Made by a program: the position numbers and the translations under genes
Notes under the pieces: generated by a model
What the model was told of the DNA's origin: nothing
What the model saw: the letters and a program-made list of their open reading frames with translations, nothing else
The model's database searches: none
Shown: positions 15,878 to 22,500 of the stretch, piece after piece
Layout of the letters: each line of letters starts with the position of its first letter
Position numbering within the stretch: the stretch's first letter is position 1
Assembly: GCA_002005505.1 (NCBI GenBank)
Contig: KV908417.1
Location: 85,859-108,358, forward strand
DNA: 22,500 nucleotides
Reading direction: 5' to 3'
Source of the DNA: Botryococcus braunii
Taxonomy: Eukaryota; Chlorophyta; Trebouxiophyceae

Positions 15878-16782
15878 GATCTCTAGAGGGAGTCGTTGGA
15901 TTTAGTGTAGCCGTTATAGCCAACACGTTGACGAGTTGCTCTCACAGGCTCCCGTGGCTGCGTGGGATCAAGCATTGCGCTGGATTTAAAGTAAAATATC
16001 TTTGACTAAATCCACTCTAGAGAAAGCCGGGGCGCGTTACAACCACAGGCATATGCATGGCAAGGCAAGTGGGGGCACGAGTGGGGGTAAGTGGGTCCAA
16101 GGGAGACCCCGCGGGAGGCAAGGGGACCCGGGGTCCAGAGGGTCCCCTCGATGGTGTATCCCTGCTGGGATCACATAGGCCGCTTGGGCCCTGTCAACAA
16201 ACCAAATTATCAAAACAAATGCAGATTAGATTAAAGTACATTTTCCGCGAGATAGCTGTATATCTACTTACGTAAGTAGGGTTGAAGCTCTGCTGTACAT
16301 GTTGGAAAGATGCAGAGAGCAACATGTTACACGATACGGTTCTGCGAATGCAACTGAGTATCTTGCATATGGCAAGATGCAGAGTCTAATATGTTTTATT
16401 ATCCTTATCTGCAAGTGGATACAAGCAATTAATTCGCACTTTAAAGTTGGACAGATGCAGAGAACTCAGTCAGGAGTTCAAATTTGGACAGATGCAGAGA
16501 ACTCAGTCAGGACTAGTGCACTGAGTGCACATGTTACTTTGTCCCGAGTATGCAATTGGGAATGAGCCATTGGCGCTTATATGCCTGTCCTAATTAGGAC
16601 TGGTGCAGAATATTCCATTAATGTATCATGTTACATGATAGTGATGAAGTAGCTTTAGGTAGCCAAACAAGCCACAACCAATGAAAATTGTAAAATTCCT
16701 GAACTATTACTGATCAATAAGCAAGTGCGATCTTTAGCGCTTTGGCCTTAGCGTCTTAACAATGGAGCTCCCTCTAGAGATC
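15878..16782. mobile_element. Candidate non-autonomous element bounded by 15-bp inverted repeats
   Basis: gatctctagagggag (15878-15892) is the exact inverse of ctccctctagagatc (16768-16782), 905 bp end to end. The interior has no transposase-like ORF. No target-site duplication was found, so this may be chance or an old miniature element. Confidence 0.25.
16447..16520. repeat. 37-bp tandem duplication
   Basis: ttggacagatgcagagaact and the following bases occur at 16447 and again at 16484. Confidence 0.9.
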
Positions 16783-16902
16783 CGGAAAGGGGTACCCCGT
16801 TCCTTTAGTAGAATGTCAGATCTGGCCATGGGAAGGGATAATCCCCTTCCGCTAGTAGAATATCATATTTGAAGAATGTTATTCACAGTGGGTAAAAGCC
16901 TT

Positions 16903-16920
16903 GAAGACGAATTCGTCTTC
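16903..16920. repeat. 18-bp perfect palindrome
   Basis: gaagacgaattcgtcttc, centred on GAATTC. No associated function can be stated. Confidence 0.85.
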
Positions 16921-17180
16921 GAAGACAAGTGCTTTCCACAGTACATCAGGAGAAATGTACTGCGCGAAGTGAGCTTTCAAGTAGTAGTAACCAAGGGAAA
17001 CCCCCGGCGCCCAAATGTAAATACCAGGTGTGCGGGATGTGTACCCCCTGACATGTCATATATGACATGTTGGCACTCATACGCAAAAGTGTATGTATGG
17101 TGTGCGGTTAGGATAGGCTTCACTCTTTATTCTAAATATGTATTTACGTATGTACACATTACCTGCCACCTTCAGAACAG

Positions 17181-17592
17181 GAGCTGCGAAGGAAATTGCA
17201 ATCCATTCAGAGGGACCATCGATCGATTTAGAAGCATTCAGACGCACCTGCGAGAAGGAACCATTCAGAGGCAGCTGCGGAAGGGATTCGTTCAGGGGGA
17301 GCTGCGAGAGGGGTCCCTTCAGAGGGAGCTACGAGAGGGCCCTTCAGACGGAGCTATGAGAGGGGTCCCTTCAGGGGGAGCGACGAGAGGGGTTCCTTCA
17401 GAAGGAGCTATGAGAGGGGTCCCTTCAGGGGGAGTGGCGAGAGGGGTCCCTTCAGGGGGAGTGGCGAGAGGGGTCCCTTTACGAATTCACAGGGATCTTC
17501 GAGGATCCCTTGAGAGGGAGCTGCGAGAGGGATCCCTTCAGGGGGAGCTGCGAGAGGGATCTGCGAGGATCCATTGAGAGGGAGCTCGAGCT
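17181..17592 (+). repeat. 27-bp minisatellite with nine-residue repeat
   Basis: About 13 units of gagctgcgagaggggtccct-type sequence, mostly 27 bp. It follows cttcagaacag, which looks like an acceptor, and reads ELREGSLQR/RGVPSGGVA-type nonapeptides in two frames and PLKGPLSPL on the minus strand. The first unit (ELRRKLQSIQR) is the least repetitive. It may be another exon-seeded array, but no flanking gene is recognised. Confidence 0.75.
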
Positions 17593-17691
17593 GCAATTAG
17601 CATTAGGAGATCGCGAATGCTTGCAAGCCACTTGGGTCTTGAGTAGATTCTCTATGGTTAGGTTCACGCCCTTAATAAGTAGTTCCTGACG

Positions 17692-18054
17692 CTATTGATT
17701 CTCTAGACAAACGAGTGCAGACCCGTAAACAGTACTAGTAGCAGATGTACCGTTCCGGTTAAACGGTACACATATCGTCCCCGCAAGATGGTAGTACGCA
17801 TACGGTACTTCATGTACGATAGAGCGTCCAGTAACGCGGTAATAATTGTACCGCCGAAGGACGTCCCGATATAAGAAATGGCAGTATATGATGTAAATGT
17901 GGCCAGTTCCTACGGTAGTACAAATGTTTTCAATTAATGTGCCAGAAAAAAACGTTTCTGAATCTTGACCAGAGGTACGGATGTTATCAATCCATTCCAA
18001 ACAGCAGTCCAAATGTTGCCCTATTTGCAATGCATTAAGGTAATGCATTATCAT
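17692..18054 (-). CDS. Hypothetical ORF, 120 codons
   Basis: This is the longest ORF in the intergenic region that is not low complexity. It contains segments such as GHIYIIYCHFLYRDVLRR and SIVHEVPYAYYHLAG, with a normal residue mix rich in Tyr and Ile. I do not recognise a family. No obvious splice context or start context was identified, and it ends LVCLENQ. It lies downstream of the YbaK-like gene on the same strand. It may be chance, a decayed gene or an exon fragment. Confidence 0.2.
   Translation of the reverse strand: MIMHYLNALQIGQHLDCCLEWIDNIRTSGQDSETFFSGTLIENICTTVGTGHIYIIYCHFLYRDVLRRYNYYRVTGRSIVHEVPYAYYHLAGTICVPFNRNGTSATSTVYGSALVCLENQ
17746..17770. repeat. 9-bp hairpin
   Basis: tgtaccgtt and aacggtaca pair around ccggtta. 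It lies inside the hypothetical ORF. Confidence 0.7.
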
Positions 18055-18127
18055 TGTGTGTCAATTGCGACGCAGCGGTTTCACTTTGTCTTTATCCTGG
18101 TTCCCAAAAAAGTACACCTGACCTGGT

Positions 18128-18250
18128 CACTCCCCCTCCCCCCCCCCCCCCTTAACCCCCCTTCCCTCCCTCCCTTTCCCCCTCTTTCTCCCCCCCCCCC
18201 CACACCCCATTCCCCCGGCCCCCAACCTCCTCCCTCTCCCCCCTCTCAAG
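18128..18250. repeat. C-rich polypyrimidine tract
   Basis: About 120 nt of C runs with T, just beyond the 3' end of the YbaK-like coding region. Read on the minus strand it is G-rich and could affect 3' end formation or form quadruplexes. Confidence 0.85.
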
Positions 18251-18252
18251 GC

Positions 18253-18579
18253 TCACGCCTCGTCTCCATTGTAAGTGCAGTCAACCACCATTGGCGCATA
18301 CGCGAGCACAAACTCGGAGGTGCCGACCATCAACTTCAGGTCCACCTCGCCCCCGCCCATCCAAAACACGGGCGGGTCGAGTGCCGTGATACGGTCGGAT
18401 ATCACGATTGGGATTGGAGTCTTCAGCCCAACCGGCACCACGGCGTTGTGCCCGTACCCCGTCAGCTGCTGCGCCACGTCGTCCGGGGCGAGCCGCATGT
18501 TGAAGAACCGGATGCCGATCCCCTCGTTCAACTTGTGGATGTGCCTCTTCAGCTTCTCGCTGTGAAAGCGCGCCGTGTA
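18253..18579 (-). CDS. YbaK-like gene exon 3 (terminal)
   Basis: The acceptor GGGTGCAG|TAC in phase 0 gives YTARFHSEKLKRHIHKLNEG, then FFNMRLAPDD, LTGYGHNAVVPVG, PIPIVISDRI and FWMGGGEVDLKL, ending VVDCTYNGDEA and TGA: 108 residues. VIVQ-YTARF across the junction is typical. This is the functional, 3'-most copy of the acceptor array. Confidence 0.92.
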   Translation of the reverse strand, partial: YTARFHSEKLKRHIHKLNEGIGIRFFNMRLAPDDVAQQLTGYGHNAVVPVGLKTPIPIVISDRITALDPPVFWMGGGEVDLKLMVGTSEFVLAYAPMVVDCTYNGDEA

Positions 18580-19679
18580 CTGCACCCAATCCCAACCCCA
18601 GTCACACTCCCAATCCCAATTCCCCAACACCAAGCCTGAGTACTTCTTCTCGCTTTGGAAGTGCGGCGTGCACTTCAGCCAATCCCAACCCCACTCACCC
18701 TCCCATTCCCAATTCCCCAACCCCTAGCCTGACTACTCCATCTTCTCGCTGTGGAAGCGAGTCATGCACTGCAGCCAATCTCGACTCCACTCACACTCCC
18801 ATTCGCAACTCCCCAACCCCAAGCCTGACTACTTGAGCTTCTCGCTGTGAAAGCACACCGTGCACTGCACCCCATCTCGACTCAACTCCCATTCCCAACC
18901 GTGCACTGCACCCAATCTCGACACTCCCATTCCCAACTCCCCAACCCCAAGCCTGACTACTTCAGCTTCTCACTGTGGAAGCGGGCGGTGTACTGCAACC
19001 TGGACCCCGCTCACACTCCCAATCCCAAATCCCCAACCCCAGCCCTATATACAATAATTCACATACAGATTAATACTCGCACCCCAATCGCACTCCAGAT
19101 CCCAAAACCCCAACCCCAGCCCCATATAAAATATTGTTGTATAAATTAATCCCACCCCCCCTCACACTCCCAATCGCAACGCACAACCCCAAGCCCGTTT
19201 ACAATCACAACCCCACTCACATACCCAATCCCAAACCCCAATCCCAAGCCTGATTACAATTACAATCCCACTCACACTCCCAATCCCAAAGCCCCAACCC
19301 CGACCTCCTTTCCAATCCCAATGGTACTCACACTGCCACACCCAACCCTCCAACCCCAAACCCAGTTACGATCACTAACCTCACTCACGCCACCAACCCC
19401 AACCCTGTTTACAATTTAATCCCCCCAATCAAAATAAGAACCATTCCTTGAATAACTTGGGCTCAGGAGATAGGTCAAAAGCCTGCCTTATCAACATTTC
19501 TGCTGTGGAACACCACCCTACAATGCATGATCAAACCGCTTATTTCTCTCTTGGAAGGGCCATTCGACTTGTGTCTCACCCACTGTCTCAACCAGCTTGT
19601 GAGTGTGACCGTTCAACATCGCGCTTGAGGATTGTCCTGCCAATTACTTGTCATCAATGCATTTGATGACACGCGCGCG

Positions 19680-19776
<97 letters not shown>

Positions 19777-20568
19777 GCGCGCGCGCGCGTGCGCACAAAT
19801 GCGGGGAGACGGAGGGAGCAAGAGGGGGTGCCACAGTCTTCAGATGGGGTTCAAACAAGGGGGAGGGAACCAGAGGCTTCAGCATGCTGGGATGGATCTC
19901 TGACAGGACAAGCTGAGCTTTGCACTAAGCTGGTTCTGGGTTGCACATAGCAGTTGAAGGATTGACATGCAAGCTGAAAGACCGACATGACAGGGTAACA
20001 TTTCCGTATGGCAGGCTGGCAAACGTGGTTTTGAGAGAGTTTCACTTGGCAAGGGGGCAAGGTCCCTCAATTACCTGCACAATCACGCAGTAATATTTTG
20101 AATTGGACGGGTTCTCGCAACCAGCAACAGATGGATGCGCCCTGGTATTCTCAAACACGATTGTCTTGCAGAGGTGATCTACGCTTGGCGCATTTAAACA
20201 CTGCCTTCGGTATTCAAGATCCCGTTCGTAGTAGTCTGCGGGTACTCGACAAAACTTGAAATCTGAAAGGCCCCGTTCTTTAAGCTCCTCTGTAAGTATG
20301 ATCTGTGTTTGCGACGGGGCCTTCGAGAATGAGGACTTTCTCTGAGAAGCCTGCAGTATACGCTCTGGAAACCTATCAAGTCTTTGTAATCAAATACCAC
20401 GCATGTGACAGAACCGAGTTTCAGGTGCTTAAATAAGATCGTGAACACAAGTTTAGCACCAGTAGCATTGTACCCTGTGTCCACGCCCACCTCATACGCC
20501 ATTACGAGATCTTCCAACTTCTGCACTCTGCGAGCAATCTCTTCATGCTTCGCGAGGAGGCCGTCCAT
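18253..20568 (-). CDS. YbaK/ProRS-associated-domain protein, three-exon gene, whole span
   Basis: Exons 20568-20491, 20287-20075 and 18579-18253 join in phase 0 throughout to give 205 residues. The order is a short helical N-terminus (MDGLLAKHEEIARRVQKLED), then CRVPADYYERDLEYRR and APSVDHLCKTIVFENT, and then FFNMRLAP, LTGYGHNAVVPVGL, PIPIVISD and WMGGGEVDLKL, which characterise a eukaryotic YbaK-like subgroup. YbaK-domain proteins in general hydrolyse mischarged aminoacyl-tRNA; the activity of this subgroup is not established to my knowledge. The large second intron (20074-18580) contains a tandem array of last-exon acceptors, C-rich repeats and an AC/GC microsatellite. Length and motif order suggest a complete gene. 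It is divergent from the kinase at 21191. Confidence 0.88.
18580..19000 (-). repeat. Tandem array of YbaK exon 3 acceptor units
   Basis: On the minus strand, upstream copies of the exon 3 start lie at 18992, 18864, 18768 and 18672 (plus a truncated one at about 18904), then the true one at 18579. Each has a gggatt/gattgg tract, an AG acceptor (four have TGCAG, the one at 18672 has TGAAG) and a block like TACACCGCCCGCTTCCACAG (YTARFHSEKLK). The decoys run into TAG or diverge right after this block. Periods are 93-128 bp. Confidence 0.92.
19001..19440. repeat. CCCAACCCC-rich degenerate repeats in YbaK intron 2
   Basis: Words such as cactcccaatcccaa and ccccaaccccaagcc recur in degenerate form. 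They match the spacer part of the acceptor units next door and probably come from older rounds of the same amplification. Confidence 0.7.
19441..20074. other. Rest of YbaK intron 2
   Basis: Apart from the AC/GC microsatellite, I see no exon. Minus-strand short ORFs (19851-20070) have no family resemblance. Confidence 0.6.
19671..19796. repeat. (AC)n(GC)n microsatellite
   Basis: About 80 nt of AC followed by about 30 nt of GC, within YbaK intron 2. It is a strong Z-DNA candidate and has the same AC-then-GC order as 1449-1530. Confidence 0.95.
20075..20287 (-). CDS. YbaK-like gene exon 2
   Basis: 71 codons from ELKERGLSDFKF through VPADYYERDLEYRR, APSVDHLCKTIVFENT and SKYYCVIVQ, ending CAG|GTAATT. 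I place the acceptor at ACAGAG|GAG to keep phase 0; the other AG two bases earlier would break the frame with exon 1. The motif string is diagnostic for the family, although the listed long ORF in this place is in another frame. Confidence 0.88.
20491..20568 (-). CDS. YbaK-like gene exon 1
   Basis: The ATG at 20568 gives 26 codons ending LEDLVMAYE at GAG|GTGGGC. The segment is helical and charged, as is usual upstream of the VPADYY motif in this subgroup. Reading on without splicing gives an unrelated sequence. An in-frame extension upstream to about 20592 lacks ATG. Confidence 0.7.
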
Positions 20569-21174
20569 GGGATGATTCAGGACCACCACCAAAAGGTGGT
20601 TCTCACCTAGGCTTCATGTAATAGCGAGAAAGTGGAGACCGCAGATCACGTGTAGGGTGCAAGTACGATGTACCCGACAGAGTCAATACTTAGATATCTG
20701 TGCAGCATCTGCATCTGACATAAGTCTGTAATAACCTTAGGTGTGAATAAGTTTGCCTGATGTGCACTGCAGATTTTGCACAGGTTGAAGTCGAATTGCC
20801 AGGCGTACCGGAAAATGTTAGGGGCCCCAGTCCTTGTACTGTATACGAACGAGCATACTGGTACAGCCCAAAGGTCACCTCTTGATCGTCAACGCAGAAT
20901 TAATAGCAAGACGAGACGACATGTGGATTTCTTTTGTTAATTAATATACCAGCTGCGGTGTTCAAGATTGCTAGAATTTTGTAAGTTTACCCACATGGTT
21001 GATGGACCGGCGGCCCACTCGACTCCATGGTAATTCCTCTTTGGGCAATTAACTTCGCGATATATCTTCTTTCTAATATTTTGATGTGCTGTCATGTCGA
21101 ATTACCCTTCGGACGGTGGCAAGCCTTCCACCCCAGCACGTCTGAGTGTTCTTTTTGCACGGCTTTGCGTGCAG
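20569..21174. promoter_or_regulatory. Divergent intergenic region between YbaK-like and kinase genes
   Basis: About 600 bp separate the two oppositely oriented start regions, so it probably serves both promoters. An AT-rich ttaattaatata lies at about 20937. The segment 21094-21174 ends in a pyrimidine-rich acceptor (tttgcgtgcag) and suggests a 5' untranslated intron for the kinase. No specific factor site is claimed. Confidence 0.4.
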
Positions 21175-21334
21175 GGAGGAGGGGGAGAGCATGCCTTCAA
21201 GTCCGGAAGAGTACGAACTGCTGCAAGAGATTGGGAAGGGGGCTACTGCTTCTGTCTGGCTTGCGGGTGTGAAGGCCACTGGCCTGAAGGTTGCGATTAA
21301 ACTTGTCGATTTGGAAGCACAAGGGAGCGGAATG
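21175..21334 (+). CDS. STE20/OSR1-like protein kinase, first coding exon
   Basis: The ATG at 21191 gives MPSSPEEYELLQEIGKG, then ATASVWLAG and KVAIKLVDLEAQGSGM, ending ATG|GTAAGG in phase 0. The Gly-rich loop (GKGATASV, residues 15-22) and the VAIK Lys (residue 37) are kinase subdomains I and II. YELL..IG.GATA.V is typical of the SPAK/OSR1 (Fray) branch and its plant relatives, which phosphorylate serine/threonine in stress or ion-transport signalling; the role here is unknown. The bases 21175-21190 are probably 5' untranslated. The gene continues beyond the window. Confidence 0.82.
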
Positions 21335-21750
21335 GTAAGGGTTTCCCCTGTCATTGTGCACAATTAAATACGATTCTTCTGTATATATGAAAGCACCTAT
21401 CGCCTAAACGGTCTAAGTGGATCGCATCAGGGCACGGTGTTGGTGTAGTACAGTAACCGTGGTAAAGAACTCCCTGGCCCCACACGTTATTAAATTTTAA
21501 GGCTATTTAATATGTGTCTCCGCTGATAAATCCCTGCTGGGGCTGTGCTGTCGTAATGGTTCTGCTATGCTTCTAGTAATAAGGTTTTTCAGGGTTCAAG
21601 CCTTCCTATGATCAAGAGTCACTGTGTACTCGCTCACGCCTATAAAGAGTTCAGCATATTATCCACAGAAAATATGCTTTCTCAGAATACTCCTGACCAG
21701 AGGATCGCTGCCTGAGTTTTGAACTACCAATCTTACGTGGGGTGGCGCAG
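21335..21750 (+). other. Kinase intron 1 with tRNA-like segment
   Basis: No exon is recognised. A tRNA-like segment at 21545-21605 has an A-box-like tcgtaatggt (21551) and a B-box-like gggttcaagcc (21592). Confidence 0.5.
21545..21605 (+). repeat. tRNA-derived element candidate
   Basis: A- and B-box-like words are spaced 41 nt apart, near the tRNA norm, but acceptor-stem pairing is not evident. It is more likely a short interspersed element than a working tRNA. Confidence 0.3.
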
Positions 21751-21774
21751 GACTTGCTTATCAGAGAGGCACAG
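21751..21774 (+). CDS. Kinase exon 2: 24-nt microexon
   Basis: GGCGCAG|GAC...CAG|GTGCGT encloses eight codons, DLLIREAQ, in phase 0. After GSGM this gives GSGM-DLLIREAQ, matching the alpha-C helix whose Glu pairs with the VAIK Lys in STE20 kinases. The rest of the kinase was not found before 22500. Confidence 0.65.
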
Positions 21775-22500
21775 GTGCGTAGATCAAAGCAGGCTATCAC
21801 ATCTCCTCTCATCTTCATTGCCTTCAGCTCCGTCCGCATCCCCTCCCTCCCTTCCCTTCTCTCGTCCTTTCTTCCTTCCTTCCTTTCCTTGTTGCTTTTC
21901 AGATTCCTCTTCCAATTTGCACTTTCAGATTGTTTTCCTCCACCTTCATGAACATCCAGCTGAATTGCCATTATTTTGAACTTAGCTGGTGCTCTGTTGC
22001 TTTCAGCTCCCCACATTTGCTGAGACTTGACTGTCAAAGACTTTATTCTTTGATCTGTTGGGATTGCTTTGTGAACTATGGCACTCTGTTCTGAAGTAAA
22101 CAGTAGTGAACCGGTAGTAATTTGCAGTAGTGCACTGTGTCTGTAAATGTGTAATACCCTGTCACGGTCAGGCAGTCCCCGACCAATACTGTGTGAATTT
22201 CAGTCCTCAATTAGTACCTGGTTGTACTGGGAACTCCCGCCAGGTCGAATTTGTGTGGATTTTCAGCTCAAATTTTCTTCCTTTCGACTCGGGACAGTCC
22301 CGATCGGGGCAGGTTTTTTTGAGGGAGTTCCCAGTTGTACTTGGTCTTCAACCAAGCCTCTGTAGGATTCATGCCAACTTGTAGGATTCATTCCAATAGC
22401 CACTTGGTCTTCAGTAAGCTCATTCTAGGATTCCGTCTCAGTTATTACTTTTTTGTAGGCCCTTGGTCGCCAACCAACCCTTTGGATGATTCAGTCTTCA
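21775..22500 (+). other. Kinase intron 2 (to window end)
   Basis: Contains a CT-rich tract (21835-21900), a 12-bp inverted repeat (22227-22238 and 22323-22334) enclosing a small hairpin tcggga-cag-tccc (22289), and diverged repeats of cttggtcttcaaccaagcc / taggattca from about 22340 to the end. No further kinase exon was identified. Confidence 0.55.

Larger units (their letters stand above)
15151..17180. other. Intergenic region between chitinase and YbaK-like genes
   Basis: No gene is recognised. Contents: T-runs split by (TG)n (15397-15446), a 15-bp inverted repeat pair (15878-15892 and 16768-16782), a 37-bp direct duplication (16447-16520) and an 18-bp palindrome (16903-16920). The plus ORF at 16876-17577 runs into a minisatellite and has no recognised domain. 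Confidence 0.6.

Noticed and set aside
16876..17577. 233-codon plus ORF
   Set aside because: Its second half is the 27-bp minisatellite and the first half shows no family resemblance or codon pattern that I can support as coding.
18847..19149. Plus-strand ORFs rich in Pro, Thr and His
   Set aside because: They are antisense to the YbaK intron acceptor array and C-rich spacer.
20194..20592. 132-codon minus ORF read straight through
   Set aside because: Only its first part is coding; splicing at GAG|GTGGGC to 20287 gives a clear YbaK-family sequence in another frame.
21929..21979. Possible kinase exon reading IVFLHLHEHPAELPLF after CTTTCAG
   Set aside because: It is in phase and vaguely like the L-x-HPN region, but it runs to a stop with no GT donor and lacks the family Asn.

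Overview
The window is nuclear DNA of a eukaryote. It has GT-AG introns, very heavy microsatellite and minisatellite content, and genes split into many small exons. The gene content points to the green lineage, most plausibly a unicellular alga: a class III (plant/hevamine-type) GH18 chitinase with an SPPPP-rich, extensin/pherophorin-like linker, a YbaK-like protein, and a STE20/OSR1-like kinase. This is inference from families; I cannot name the species. No bacterial operon, CRISPR array, rRNA or confident tRNA was seen.

Region 1 (about 510-15150, + strand) is best explained as one long split gene for a secreted modular chitinase. Its parts are a signal-peptide exon (510-609), two phase-1/phase-1 exons with eight short Cys/Trp-rich modules (810-1085, 1634-2074), a Pro-rich linker exon that runs into GH18 strand 1 (3052-3575), and small exons rebuilding the barrel: strand 2 region (3802-3836 and, tentatively, 4248-4278), GIKVLLTMGG (6182-6324), LDGVTFDLE (6719-6861), TASPQCPFPD...VQ (6918-6952 and 7980-8091), FYNQ (9216-9308), LIIGLPAA (10093-10224), the next short exon (10657-10702) and a seven-codon terminal exon (15130-15150). 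Almost all joins are phase-consistent; the 6861/6918 join is not.

Region 2 is a 3.16-kb block (about 7558-10718) that occurs again, head to tail, at about 10727-13880. A single N at 10719 sits at the junction. The copies differ mainly by homopolymer-length indels and keep identical repeat counts, so an unmerged contig overlap is more likely than a real duplication.

Region 3 (15151-18252) is mostly non-coding, with a 27-bp minisatellite, inverted repeats and one unrecognised minus-strand ORF (17692-18054). Region 4 (18253-20568, minus strand) is a three-exon gene for a 205-residue YbaK/prolyl-tRNA-synthetase-associated-domain protein; its exons can be joined in phase and appear complete. Region 5 (21175-21774, + strand) is the 5' end of a divergently oriented STE20/OSR1-like kinase that leaves the window.

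The most striking observation is that both complete genes carry tandem arrays whose repeat unit contains an exon-intron junction. Examples are 12 copies of a donor (46 bp), 5 copies of an acceptor plus exon (99 bp), 6 copies of a 35-nt mini-exon (92-113 bp), a duplicated exon 7, and 5-6 copies of the YbaK last-exon acceptor. Usually one unit keeps the working coding sequence and the others carry stops or lose a splice signal. This looks like recurrent splice-junction-centred tandem amplification, relevant to intron growth, intron gain or alternative splicing.
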